This document shows, piece by piece, positions 16,875 through 25,177 of a DNA stretch of 64,000 nt. The notes under the pieces are model-generated. The model did not search any database and was not told where the DNA came from. It saw only the letters and a program-made list of their open reading frames with translations. Positions within the stretch are counted from its first letter, which is position 1. Each line of letters starts with the position of its first letter. A program made the position numbers and the translations under genes. The stretch comes from Ponticaulis profundi (GTDB lineage Bacteria > Pseudomonadota > Alphaproteobacteria > Caulobacterales > Hyphomonadaceae), in the NCBI RefSeq assembly GCF_042659465.1, contig NZ_JBHSSW010000066.1:681094-745093 (forward strand), in the 5' to 3' direction.

Positions 16875-16973
16875 ATCCATGCAGAACTATTCTTCAGCGT
16901 CGGTGATTGCTCGTCCTACGAGAACACGTTATGCACCAGAACGCTGGGGAATATGTGGAAGGTTTTTGGATAG

Positions 16974-18443
16974 ATGGGTTTGCTCACACGCGTTGCTACC
17001 GGTGCTCTGGCCCTGACTGCCATGGCGTCGCCTGTACTGGCTCAGGAGCAAACAAAGAAGAACACGGACGCGCAAGCGCTTCTGTCTTCACTCATGCCAG
17101 ACCGCAAACCTGCTCCGACAGACTTTTCCGATCTGTCGAAGCGGCTCATGCCCTCGGTTGTGAACATCTCAACATCACAACGAATTGTCGAAGCAGGTCT
17201 GCCTGAATTCCCTCAGAATTCACCAATTGAGCGGTTCAACGATCTATTCGGCCGTGATGAAGAAGGTTTCAAACGCACCTCCTCACTCGGCTCCGGCTTC
17301 GTAATCGATGAGACCGGCTATATCGTCACCAACAATCACGTGATTGAAGGTGCGGACGAAATTGAGGTGATTTTTGCCGATGGTCGGACCTACCCCGCCC
17401 AATTGATCGGACGCGATGCAGATACAGACCTCGCTGTACTGAAGATCGAAACGCCGACGAAACTCACCGCGCTGAATTTTGCGGATTCTGATAAAGCAGA
17501 AGTTGGTGACTGGGTCATCGCGATTGGCAACCCTTTCGGCCTCGGCGGCTCGGTATCTGCCGGTATCATTTCTGCGCGAAATCGAGACATCAACGCCGGA
17601 TCATACGACGACTTCATTCAGACGGATGCCGCGATCAACCGCGGCAATTCAGGCGGACCGCTCTTTACACTGGACGGCAAGGTTGTCGGCGTAAATACCG
17701 CGATCATCTCACCGACAGGAGGGTCGGTCGGCATCGGATTTTCTGTGCCTTCGAATCTTGTTTCGAACATTGTCATCCAACTGATAGAGGAAGGTCGTGT
17801 TCGTCGTGGCTGGGTTGGAATCAATATTCAAGCGGTCGACGCGCCGCTTGCCAAAGCCTATGGGCTTGCAAATACCGCGGGCGTAATTGTCACCGACATC
17901 ACCGAAGAGGGCCCAGCAGCACTTGCCGGTCTGGAGGTCGGTGATCTGATCCTAAAATTCGATGATACGTTGATACCGGATACACGAACGCTTTCACGAC
18001 TGGTAGCCGAAGCTGAGATTGGCGAGATCATTCCGGTGAACATTATTCGCGAAGGGCGTCGACAAACGATCAATATCCAGATCGAAGAACGTGAAGATGG
18101 AGATGCAGGAGAAGAAGAAGGTTCAACGAACACGACTCCTCCGATGTTCGTTGGCGCGAACGCGTACGGTCTGAAGCTCACAGAGATTACCGATGATGCC
18201 CGCCGCCGCTGGCAGATTCAGGAGCCGGTCGATGGCGCGCTGGTCGAGATGGTAGACCCGGATGGCGCATCCTACGGTCTGGTCGAGAAAGGCGATGTCA
18301 TCACCCAGATAAATTTCAAGGATGTGACAAATGCCGCCGAGGCCGATGCTCAGCTTGAAGCTGTTGCGGGCGCAGATCCCGTGCTGGTAAAAGTCTATCG
18401 CCGTGGCCGGGTATCGTTCTACGCGCTGCAGATCGAAGCCTGA
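16974..18443 (+). CDS. Do-family periplasmic serine protease (DegP-like)
   Basis: A 489-residue protein with a signal peptide (about 1-23, ending VLAQ), a trypsin-like domain with the complete triad H122 (TNNHVIEG), D152 (DADTDLAVL) and S226 (RGNSGGP), and two PDZ domains (about 275-370 and 395-485). Such proteases degrade or hold misfolded envelope proteins. An acidic, Gly/Glu-rich linker (about 370-385) joins the PDZ domains. Start chosen at the ATG directly before the signal peptide. The second Do protease at 44051 is a separate paralogue. Confidence 0.92.
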   Translation: MGLLTRVATGALALTAMASPVLAQEQTKKNTDAQALLSSLMPDRKPAPTDFSDLSKRLMPSVVNISTSQRIVEAGLPEFPQNSPIERFNDLFGRDEEGFKRTSSLGSGFVIDETGYIVTNNHVIEGADEIEVIFADGRTYPAQLIGRDADTDLAVLKIETPTKLTALNFADSDKAEVGDWVIAIGNPFGLGGSVSAGIISARNRDINAGSYDDFIQTDAAINRGNSGGPLFTLDGKVVGVNTAIISPTGGSVGIGFSVPSNLVSNIVIQLIEEGRVRRGWVGINIQAVDAPLAKAYGLANTAGVIVTDITEEGPAALAGLEVGDLILKFDDTLIPDTRTLSRLVAEAEIGEIIPVNIIREGRRQTINIQIEEREDGDAGEEEGSTNTTPPMFVGANAYGLKLTEITDDARRRWQIQEPVDGALVEMVDPDGASYGLVEKGDVITQINFKDVTNAAEADAQLEAVAGADPVLVKVYRRGRVSFYALQIEA

Positions 18444-18447
18444 TCGC

Positions 18448-19353
18448 TCAGGATTCCTTCCAGTCTGATTTCGCAATGCCCTGAAAATAAAGTGCCGTTG
18501 TCAGGCTTGGCCCTGAAATGACGGCATCGGCTGCTTTTGCGAGAACGGGATGGGGATTAAAGCCAATACCAAGTCCGGCCGCTTCAATCATAGCCATATC
18601 ATTTGCGCCATCGCCGATAGACAGAACCGCCGAATTTGAAAGTCCAAGCGCTGCAACCTTTTCATTCAGGCGATCAAGCTTTGCCTGCTTGCCAAGGATC
18701 GGACGACCGACCTCGCCTGTCAGCGCATTGCCATCATCAATGAGGACATTGGCATAATTCTCATCAAAACCAGCCGCCTCAGCGACCCGCGCGGTGAAAA
18801 AGGTGAAACCACCCGATACAAGCAAACAGGCCGCGCCGCGCGACTTCATCGTCTGGACCAGAGTTCTTGCGCCCGGCGTCAAGGTGATCCGTTCCTCAAA
18901 ACATTGCTGCAGGGCCGCCACAGAAAGTCCTTTGAGTAGCCCCACCCGTTCGGTCAGCGCTTCTTCGAAATCCAGCTCACCACGCATGGCTCGTTCGGTG
19001 ATTTCTGAGATCTGAGACTTTATGCCCGCATAGTCGGCAAGCTCATCAATGCATTCCTGGCCAATAATGGTCGAATCCATGTCGCAGATCAGAATTTTCT
19101 TGTCTCGAGACGCCGCAGCCTGGACGCAAACATCCATGTCATCCGGAACCGCAGCCAAAACTGCGTCCGACAGCTTTCCTGCTGTTTCAGCGTCTGATGT
19201 GAATGCAAAATCAACCGCGCCATCACCCAGAACCTGTTCCGTGATCGCGCCCAGAACACCCTGTTCCACGAGGACAGCTCGGATCATTTCACCAGACAGC
19301 GCATCTGCTTTCTGACTGACGCAGGTTAAGAAGAATGATGGCTGTTCGCTGCT
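18448..19353 (-). CDS. serB: Phosphoserine phosphatase
   Basis: A 301-residue HAD-family enzyme for the last step of serine synthesis. An N-terminal ACT-like regulatory part (about 8-80) precedes the catalytic domain with DMDSTIIGQECIDE (D92 and D94 as nucleophile and acid), SGGFTFF and the GDGANDMAMI metal site. The ATG at 19353 is preferred to an upstream in-frame start at 19377. It converges on the Do protease gene and diverges from miaA. Confidence 0.94.
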   Translation of the reverse strand, partial: SSEQPSFFLTCVSQKADALSGEMIRAVLVEQGVLGAITEQVLGDGAVDFAFTSDAETAGKLSDAVLAAVPDDMDVCVQAAASRDKKILICDMDSTIIGQECIDELADYAGIKSQISEITERAMRGELDFEEALTERVGLLKGLSVAALQQCFEERITLTPGARTLVQTMKSRGAACLLVSGGFTFFTARVAEAAGFDENYANVLIDDGNALTGEVGRPILGKQAKLDRLNEKVAALGLSNSAVLSIGDGANDMAMIEAAGLGIGFNPHPVLAKAADAVISGPSLTTALYFQGIAKSDWKES

Positions 19354-19422
19354 CATGATAAACTCGACCCCGCACACGAAACTGTGCTTTCACAAAATTG
19401 TTAAACAAGCTAGTTGTAGGAC

Positions 19423-20367
19423 ATGCGCCCTGCACTTCTCATCCACGGTCCGACGGCAAGCGGCAAGACCCAAATTTCTCTCGAACTTGCGAAAAGACTT
19501 GGCGGCGAGATCGTGAACGCTGATTCCATGCAGGTGTATCGCGATCTAAGCGTTTTGACAGCTCGACCGACAGACGAAGAGATGAAAGAGGCACCTCACC
19601 ATCTGTTCGGTTATAAGGATGCTGCGGAACGCGGTTCTGCCGGAAGCTGGCTGCGCGATGCCCGTCCGATCATTCTGGACATTCAAAAGCGCGGAAATGT
19701 TCCAATCATTATCGGCGGGACGGGCCTGCATTTGATGGCGCTTGTTGATGGCTTGTCTGAAATCCCGCCTATTCCGGAAGATAGCCGCCAGGAAGTCCGA
19801 AAACTGTTTCAGCAGGAAGGCCCGCTTGGCGCCCACCGCATGCTGGCCGAGACAGACCCGGAATCAGCTGAGCGTCTGGCACCGAATGATCGCCAACGCG
19901 TCGCTCGCGCTCTAGAGGTCTGGTACGCCACCGGCAAAACGCTTTCCAGTTATCATGAAAACAAAACACCTCCCGTTCTCACAAAGGGTGAGTGGCTGGG
20001 AATTGCGCTGACGCCTCCTCGGCAAAAATTGTATGGTCGAATTGATAGCCGCTTTGCCAGCATGCTCATCGAAGGTGCAATGGATGAGGCGCGCGCTCTT
20101 GCCGCACGCGATCTTGATCCGAACCTCCCAGCGATGAAAGCACACGGTATGCCATGGCTGTTAGCCTACCTCAGAGGCGAAATGAAAGCTGAACTCGCCG
20201 CAGAGTATGCCAAACGTGACACGCGGCGGTATGCAAAGCGCCAATTTACCTGGATCGCACACCAGTTTCCGTTCTGGCCTCGTATACCGTCAACCGAAGT
20301 AGACGATCGCAAGAGGGTAATTCATGCCCTTTTTAAAGAGATTGACGCCGCTTATTCGAATAGATAA
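19423..20367 (+). CDS. miaA: tRNA dimethylallyltransferase
   Basis: Adds the isopentenyl group to A37 of tRNAs that read codons starting with U. The 314-residue protein carries the P-loop HGPTASGKTQ (8-17), the DSMQVYRDL segment, GGTGLHL and the C-terminal RYAKRQFTWI motif. It lies divergent from serB with 69 bases between. The promoter of the ilv operon overlaps its 3' end. Confidence 0.95.
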   Translation: MRPALLIHGPTASGKTQISLELAKRLGGEIVNADSMQVYRDLSVLTARPTDEEMKEAPHHLFGYKDAAERGSAGSWLRDARPIILDIQKRGNVPIIIGGTGLHLMALVDGLSEIPPIPEDSRQEVRKLFQQEGPLGAHRMLAETDPESAERLAPNDRQRVARALEVWYATGKTLSSYHENKTPPVLTKGEWLGIALTPPRQKLYGRIDSRFASMLIEGAMDEARALAARDLDPNLPAMKAHGMPWLLAYLRGEMKAELAAEYAKRDTRRYAKRQFTWIAHQFPFWPRIPSTEVDDRKRVIHALFKEIDAAYSNR

Positions 20368-20370
20368 CCT
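20342..20370 (+). promoter_or_regulatory. Probable promoter of the ilvBHC operon
   Basis: TTGACG (20342-20347) and TAACCT (20365-20370) are separated by exactly 17 bases, within the last codons of miaA and just beyond its stop. Transcription would begin near 20377, about 20 bases before the leader peptide. Confidence 0.55.
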
Positions 20371-20396
20371 AGCAGAAGAATTTGAAGGGAATTTTT

Positions 20397-20444
20397 ATGG
20401 GCAAACTGCTCGTAGTGGTAAGAAAGCGCCGAACGGTAGAGTGA
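20397..20444 (+). CDS. ilv leader peptide
   Basis: A 15-codon frame encoding MGKLLVVVRKRRTVE, preceded by a GAAGGGA binding site. Two Leu and three Val codons in a row (CTG CTC GTA GTG GTA), with another Val later, are what a branched-chain attenuation peptide needs; no Ile codon is present. It sits directly in front of nested hairpins and an intrinsic terminator, with ilvB downstream. A stall at the Leu/Val codons would alter folding of the RNA that follows. Confidence 0.85.
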   Translation: MGKLLVVVRKRRTVE

Positions 20445-20502
20445 AAACACTCTAACGAACGGCGCGGTTATGTCAGGGGCTCAAATGGGCCCCTTTATTT
20501 TT
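20426..20502 (+). promoter_or_regulatory. ilv operon transcription attenuator
   Basis: An outer stem GCGCCG (20426-20431) / CGGCGC (20460-20465) encloses TAGAGTG (20437-20443) / CACTCTA (20448-20454) with an AAAA loop that overlaps the end of the leader peptide. Beyond this is the intrinsic terminator GGGGCTC (20476-20482) / GGGCCCC (20487-20493) followed by TTTATTTTT. The layout matches classic translation-coupled attenuation, but a clear antiterminator pairing was not worked out. Confidence 0.8.
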
Positions 20503-20547
20503 GGAAAAAAATCGGGGATGAGACCCCAACACAACCGGGAAGTTACA

Positions 20548-22326
20548 ATGGACAAGCAAGCGATCATGGAGAGCAACGAAACGCGCACAACAATGACTGG
20601 CGCCGAAATCGTGGTGCGCGCCCTTCTTGATCAAGGCGTGGATACACTCTTTGGCTATCCAGGCGGCGCTGTCCTACCAATTTATGACGCTCTGTTTTCC
20701 AAGCCCGAGCTACGCCACATTCTGGTCCGCCACGAACAGGGCGCGGGCCACGCAGCCGAAGGTTATGCGCGATCCACCGGCAAACCCGGCGTTGCGCTGG
20801 TGACGTCTGGTCCGGGTGCAACCAATATGGTTACACCGATTGCTGACGCCATGATGGATTCCATCCCAATGGTCGTTATCACCGGTCAGGTTCCGAGCCA
20901 TTTGATCGGCACCGATGCCTTTCAGGAATGCGACACTGTCGGGATCACACGTTGTTGTGCGAAACACAATTATCTGGTTCGTGATGTCAATGATCTGGCA
21001 CGTATCGTCCATGAGGCATTCCTGATCGCGACCACCGGCCGCCCAGGCCCTGTTGTCATCGACATCCCGAAAGATATTCAGTTCGCGACCGGCCAATACA
21101 AGTCGAAGGAAAACATCTTCCACAAAACCTATCACCCGGCTGCTGAACCGGATGGCATTGCGATTGAAGCCGCAATCGAGATGATGCGCTTTGCACAGCG
21201 CCCTGTCTTCTATACTGGCGGCGGCGTCATCAATTCCGGCCCCGAAGCCTGCACTGCGCTACGCGAACTGGTCACAGAAACGGGCTTTCCAATCACCTCC
21301 ACCCTGATGGGACTTGGCGCTTACCCGGCGTCTGGCGAGCATTGGCTCGGCATGGTTGGCATGCATGGCGCGTATGAAGCCAACCACACCATGCACGATT
21401 GCGATCTGATGATCTGCATCGGAGCGCGATTTGACGACCGTGTCACGGGGCGCCTGGATGCGTTCTCTCCAGGCTCGAAGAAAATCCATATTGATGTGGA
21501 CCCATCTTCGATCAACAAAACCGTCCGCGTTGATGTACCGATCATCGCCGATGCCGGCCTGGCCATTCAGGCACTGCTCAAGGGCTGGAGAAGCCAGCAG
21601 TCCAAGCGAAATGACCTGACCACATGGTGGCAACAGATTGATACATGGCGTGCCGTTGATTGCTTTGCCTTTGAAGAGGACAAGCAACACATCAAGCCAC
21701 AATATGCGATCCAGCGCCTCTATGAAAAAACAAAGCATCGCAACACCTTCATCACGACGGAAGTTGGCCAGCACCAGATGTGGGCAGCACAGCATTATCA
21801 CTTTGAAGAGCCTAACCGCTGGATGACATCCGGCGGTCTCGGCACGATGGGATATGGTCTACCTGCTGCCGTTGGTGTTCAGGCCGCGCATCCCGATGCG
21901 CTTGTGATCGACATTGCCGGTGAAGCATCGATCCAGATGTGCATGCAGGAGCTCTCAACAGCCGTTCAGCATAATCTGCCGGTCAAGATCTTCATCCTGA
22001 ACAATGAATGGATGGGCATGGTTCGCCAATGGCAGCAATTGCTGCATGGAGAGCGGTATTCGCACTCCTATTCAGAGAGCTTGCCGGACTTTGTTGCTCT
22101 GGCAAAAGCCTATGGTGGACATGGCATTCAATGCAGCAATCCTGATGATCTGGACGCCGCTATTGATGAAATGATCGACTATGACGGTCCGGTTCTCTTT
22201 GATTGCCTTGTTACCAAGGATGAAAACTGTTTCCCAATGATCCCGTCGGGCGCTGCGCACAACGACATGATCCTCGGTGAAATTACCGGCAACGAAATTG
22301 GAGAAGACGGCAAAATGCTCGTCTAG
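20548..22326 (+). CDS. ilvB: Acetolactate synthase large subunit
   Basis: Condenses two pyruvates, or pyruvate and 2-oxobutyrate, at the entry of valine/leucine and isoleucine synthesis. The 592-residue protein shows the TPP glutamate segment RHEQGAGHAAEGYARS, SGPGATN, the FAD region and NNEWMGMVRQWQ. The TPP-metal motif reads AGEASIQM where many enzymes have GDG; similar GEA/GDA forms are known to me from other alphaproteobacteria. ATG 20548 is chosen because GGGAAG lies upstream and earlier starts would lie within or before the terminator. Subject to the attenuator before it. Confidence 0.95.
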   Translation: MDKQAIMESNETRTTMTGAEIVVRALLDQGVDTLFGYPGGAVLPIYDALFSKPELRHILVRHEQGAGHAAEGYARSTGKPGVALVTSGPGATNMVTPIADAMMDSIPMVVITGQVPSHLIGTDAFQECDTVGITRCCAKHNYLVRDVNDLARIVHEAFLIATTGRPGPVVIDIPKDIQFATGQYKSKENIFHKTYHPAAEPDGIAIEAAIEMMRFAQRPVFYTGGGVINSGPEACTALRELVTETGFPITSTLMGLGAYPASGEHWLGMVGMHGAYEANHTMHDCDLMICIGARFDDRVTGRLDAFSPGSKKIHIDVDPSSINKTVRVDVPIIADAGLAIQALLKGWRSQQSKRNDLTTWWQQIDTWRAVDCFAFEEDKQHIKPQYAIQRLYEKTKHRNTFITTEVGQHQMWAAQHYHFEEPNRWMTSGGLGTMGYGLPAAVGVQAAHPDALVIDIAGEASIQMCMQELSTAVQHNLPVKIFILNNEWMGMVRQWQQLLHGERYSHSYSESLPDFVALAKAYGGHGIQCSNPDDLDAAIDEMIDYDGPVLFDCLVTKDENCFPMIPSGAAHNDMILGEITGNEIGEDGKMLV

Positions 22327-22332
22327 CCTGTT

Positions 22333-22352
22333 GGGCGCGTGAAAACGCGCCC
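22333..22352 (+). other. Hairpin between ilvB and ilvH
   Basis: GGGCGCGT (22333-22340) and ACGCGCCC (22345-22352) pair perfectly around a GAAA tetraloop, seven bases after the ilvB stop. With no T-run it is more likely an mRNA stability or processing element that sets the ilvB:ilvH ratio than a terminator. Confidence 0.65.
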
Positions 22353-22393
22353 TCTTGCTATTCGGGATCAGCCCTCAAGACAGGAATGAAATT

Positions 22394-22954
22394 GTGACCA
22401 ATACGCCAAACTCACCACAAAGCGCATATTTCATTGATGACCATTCCGACGACTCTATTGTTCGCCGGACGCTCGCAGCCATTGTCGACAACGAACCGGG
22501 TGTTCTGGCCCGTGTCGTCGGCCTTTTCTCCGCGCGTGGATACAATATCGAAAGCCTGACGGTTGCCGAAGTCGACCGCCGCCAACACCAGTCACGCATT
22601 ACCATTGTCACATCTGGCACGGTGCAGACGATTGATCAGATCAAAGCGCAGCTGGAACGCCTGGTACCTGTTGCCCGCGTCACAGATATTACCATGGCCC
22701 CTGCAGGGCTGGAGCGCGAGCTGGCACTCGTCAAAGTACGCGCAGCAACCGGGTCCAACGAACGTGTTGAAGCGCTGCGCCTATCTGAAATCTTCCGGGC
22801 CCGCGTGCTCGATGTAACGCTTGAAAGTTTTATTTTCGAGCTGACAGGCGCGTCTTCGAAGATCGATCAATTCATAGAATTGATGGAGCCACTTGGCATG
22901 CAACAGGTATCCAGAACTGGTGTTCTGAGCATTCAACGCGGACTTCCACTTTAA
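22394..22954 (+). CDS. ilvH: Acetolactate synthase regulatory small subunit
   Basis: A 186-residue regulatory subunit that gives the large subunit full activity and valine feedback. The ACT domain begins at RTLAAIVDNEPGVLARVVGLFSARGYNIESL, and the C-terminal domain carries the ELTGASSKIDQFIELM segment. The start is GTG at 22394, eight bases after AGGA; an upstream TTG frame reaches 22355 but has no binding site. Confidence 0.94.
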   Translation: MTNTPNSPQSAYFIDDHSDDSIVRRTLAAIVDNEPGVLARVVGLFSARGYNIESLTVAEVDRRQHQSRITIVTSGTVQTIDQIKAQLERLVPVARVTDITMAPAGLERELALVKVRAATGSNERVEALRLSEIFRARVLDVTLESFIFELTGASSKIDQFIELMEPLGMQQVSRTGVLSIQRGLPL

Positions 22955-23035
22955 TCCTTAGAAGCAAAGTCTTGCGTCAAAGCCGACATTGCGGTTAGAC
23001 GCGAACAAATTTCGTCCCAGAAAGAAAGCATGACG

Positions 23036-24052
23036 ATGAAAATTTACTACGAACAGGACGCAGATCTCGCCCTCATCAAGTCGAAAAAAGTGGCTGTCAT
23101 TGGCTATGGTTCCCAGGGCCACGCCCATGCGCTGAACCTGAAAGACAGCGGCGTAACCGTACGCGTCGGTTTGCAGGAAACATCTTCTTCCCGCAAAAAA
23201 GCGACAGAAGCTGGCCTCGAAGTCATGACCCCAGCCGAAGCTACGCAATGGGCTGACGTTGTGATGATCCTGATCCCGGACGAAAAGCAGTCTGTTCTCT
23301 GGGCAAACGAAATCGAACCGCATGTTCGTGATGGCCAGCACATCATGTTCGGCCATGGTTTCAACGTTCATTATAACCTGATCCGCCCAAGCGCATCTGT
23401 TGACGTGTCGCTTTCAGCACCAAAAGGCCCTGGCCACACGCTGCGCGACCAGTTCCAGCGTGGCTTCGGTCTGCCGGGTCTCGTTGCGATCCACCAGAAC
23501 GCGACCGGCACAGCAAAAGACGTTGCACTGTCTTATTCCAAAGCGATCGGCAACACCCGCGCTGGCGTGATCGAGACCTCTTTTCGCGAAGAAACCGAAA
23601 CTGACCTGTTCGGCGAGCAGGCCGTTCTTTGCGGCGGTATTGTCGAGCTGATCAAAGCTGGTTTTGAAACACTGGTTGAAGCAGGCTATGCACCGGAAAT
23701 GGCATATTTTGAGTGCCTCCACGAAACCAAGCTGATCGTTGACCTGATCTATGAAGGCGGCATCGCCAACATGAATTACTCGATCTCGAACACGGCTGAG
23801 TATGGCGAATATGTTTCTGGCCCGCGGGTTGTGAACTCTGAAGCCAAAGCCAACATGAAAAAGGTTCTGGACGACATTCAGAACGGCACATTCGCTCGTA
23901 ACTGGGTTCTGGAAAACCAGGCTGGCGCACCAGGCTTCTCTGCCATGCGTTCGAAAATGAACGCTCACCAGATCGAAGAAGTTGGTGAGAAACTGCGCGG
24001 CATGATGCATTGGGCACAGAACGACCGTCTGGTCGACAAATCCCGCAACTAA
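23036..24052 (+). CDS. ilvC: Ketol-acid reductoisomerase (class I)
   Basis: Isomerises and reduces acetolactate with NADPH, the second step of valine/leucine synthesis. It is 338 residues, the short class I length. The nucleotide fold VAVIGYGSQGHAHALNLKDSG is followed by HGFNVHY, the metal-binding segment EETETDLFGEQAVLCGG and E/S residues of the knotted C-terminal domain. The family usually starts MKIYY, so ATG 23036 is used; ATG 23030 two codons earlier is equally possible. A terminator follows. Confidence 0.96.
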   Translation: MKIYYEQDADLALIKSKKVAVIGYGSQGHAHALNLKDSGVTVRVGLQETSSSRKKATEAGLEVMTPAEATQWADVVMILIPDEKQSVLWANEIEPHVRDGQHIMFGHGFNVHYNLIRPSASVDVSLSAPKGPGHTLRDQFQRGFGLPGLVAIHQNATGTAKDVALSYSKAIGNTRAGVIETSFREETETDLFGEQAVLCGGIVELIKAGFETLVEAGYAPEMAYFECLHETKLIVDLIYEGGIANMNYSISNTAEYGEYVSGPRVVNSEAKANMKKVLDDIQNGTFARNWVLENQAGAPGFSAMRSKMNAHQIEEVGEKLRGMMHWAQNDRLVDKSRN

Positions 24053-24080
24053 TCTCGGCGCCTTAAAATATTTGCGGCAA

Positions 24081-24113
24081 AAGCCGCCCTGCATCTTGCG
24101 GGGCGGCTTTTCT
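24081..24113 (+). terminator. Terminator of the ilvBHC operon
   Basis: AAGCCGCCC (24081-24089) pairs with GGGCGGCTT (24101-24109), followed by TTCTTATTT. It lies 28 bases after the ilvC stop. Confidence 0.85.
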
Positions 24114-24189
24114 TATTTCAGATTTGCCAAAGCTTTTTTACATCCAGAGCTGCACATACGGCAGCGCTGGTTTTCATAGGCTGGGGACA

Positions 24190-24624
24190 ATGAAGAAAGC
24201 ACTTTGCACTATGCTGCTTGCGTTGGTTTGGGCACCAATGGCGCAGGCCGCACCTCACAGACTGGCACCAGGTGTCTGGCAGATTCAGGATGGGCTGGAA
24301 TTTGCGACAAATGGCAAATCCGACTCCAAACGTGAATTTTGCATCCAACCAGGAAAAACCATTGTGACACCTGACTGGTTCGCAGAACTCGCCAAACCGA
24401 AAGATGACTGTCAGGCACGTCTGTCACTGGAAAGCGATCAGGAAATGATGTTTGACATTGCCTGTGTGTCAAACGGTCTGCCGCTCGCCGGACCGTCTCA
24501 TATTCGCTTCACCGATAACGCATTTTCGATCGATTCAGATCTCGAAATGGATCTGGGCGGAACGCCCTTCCCCATGCATCGCGCCCTGAGTGCGAAACGG
24601 GTCAAGAGCCAGTGCACCCCATAG
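24190..24624 (+). CDS. Secreted DUF3617-like protein (first of a pair)
   Basis: A 144-residue protein with a clear signal peptide (about 1-20, ending AQAAP). The mature start APGVWQIQDGL and a conserved Cys later (REFCIQPG) resemble the DUF3617 family of small periplasmic proteins, with further cysteines (DDC, IACVS, QCTP) that could pair. GGGGACA precedes the ATG at 24190. Function unknown. The next gene is of the same general type, suggesting an old duplication. Confidence 0.65.
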   Translation: MKKALCTMLLALVWAPMAQAAPHRLAPGVWQIQDGLEFATNGKSDSKREFCIQPGKTIVTPDWFAELAKPKDDCQARLSLESDQEMMFDIACVSNGLPLAGPSHIRFTDNAFSIDSDLEMDLGGTPFPMHRALSAKRVKSQCTP

Positions 24625-24722
24625 GGAACCGCTGTCATTTCTATCCATTGTTTCACATCGCTGTCTTGGAATAGCCCAATTTGATTGGCATTCCTGATTC
24701 AACAATGTGGAGAAAAGGTCTC

Positions 24723-25166
24723 ATGTTCAAACTCCTGGTCCCTCTCGGACTCGCGGTGTCCAGTATCAGCGCTGCGGCCAATGCTGACGCATCAGGTGCC
24801 ATCTCTGTGAACCCAGGCCTTTGGAACTGGTCGCACCGGACTGTGCTTGTTTCATTCCCGATCGAGGAAGAGAACACTGAGTGTCTGCCGGCAGAGCAGT
24901 CGAGCATCTCTCTGAACGATCTCGCTGAAGATCTCGGCCAAAACTGCTCGATCACTGACGTCACCGAAAATGGAAGTGGGTATGACTTCAAGCTCGCGTG
25001 CAATGGCATTTATGCTGGCACGGCGTCCGGTAATTTCACCAAGATCAGCGACAACCAGGTTCGCCTGACCGGTGCAGGCGAGGTCTCAGTGCTCGGCGAA
25101 GTAGGCTCGTTCACCATTGAAGCGAACGCTAACCGGGTTGGCGAGTGCCCTGTCACGACTCAATAG
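24723..25166 (+). CDS. Secreted DUF3617-like protein (second of a pair)
   Basis: A 147-residue protein with a signal peptide (about 1-20, ending AAANA), then NPGLWNWSHRTVLVS and a Cys-containing CLPAEQSSISLNDL stretch typical of DUF3617. Cysteines at CLPAE, QNCSITDV, LACNG and GECPV are spaced as if forming two disulfides. AAAAGG lies before ATG 24723. Probably periplasmic; role unknown. Confidence 0.65.
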   Translation: MFKLLVPLGLAVSSISAAANADASGAISVNPGLWNWSHRTVLVSFPIEEENTECLPAEQSSISLNDLAEDLGQNCSITDVTENGSGYDFKLACNGIYAGTASGNFTKISDNQVRLTGAGEVSVLGEVGSFTIEANANRVGECPVTTQ

Positions 25167-25177
25167 ACTGTCAGGTT

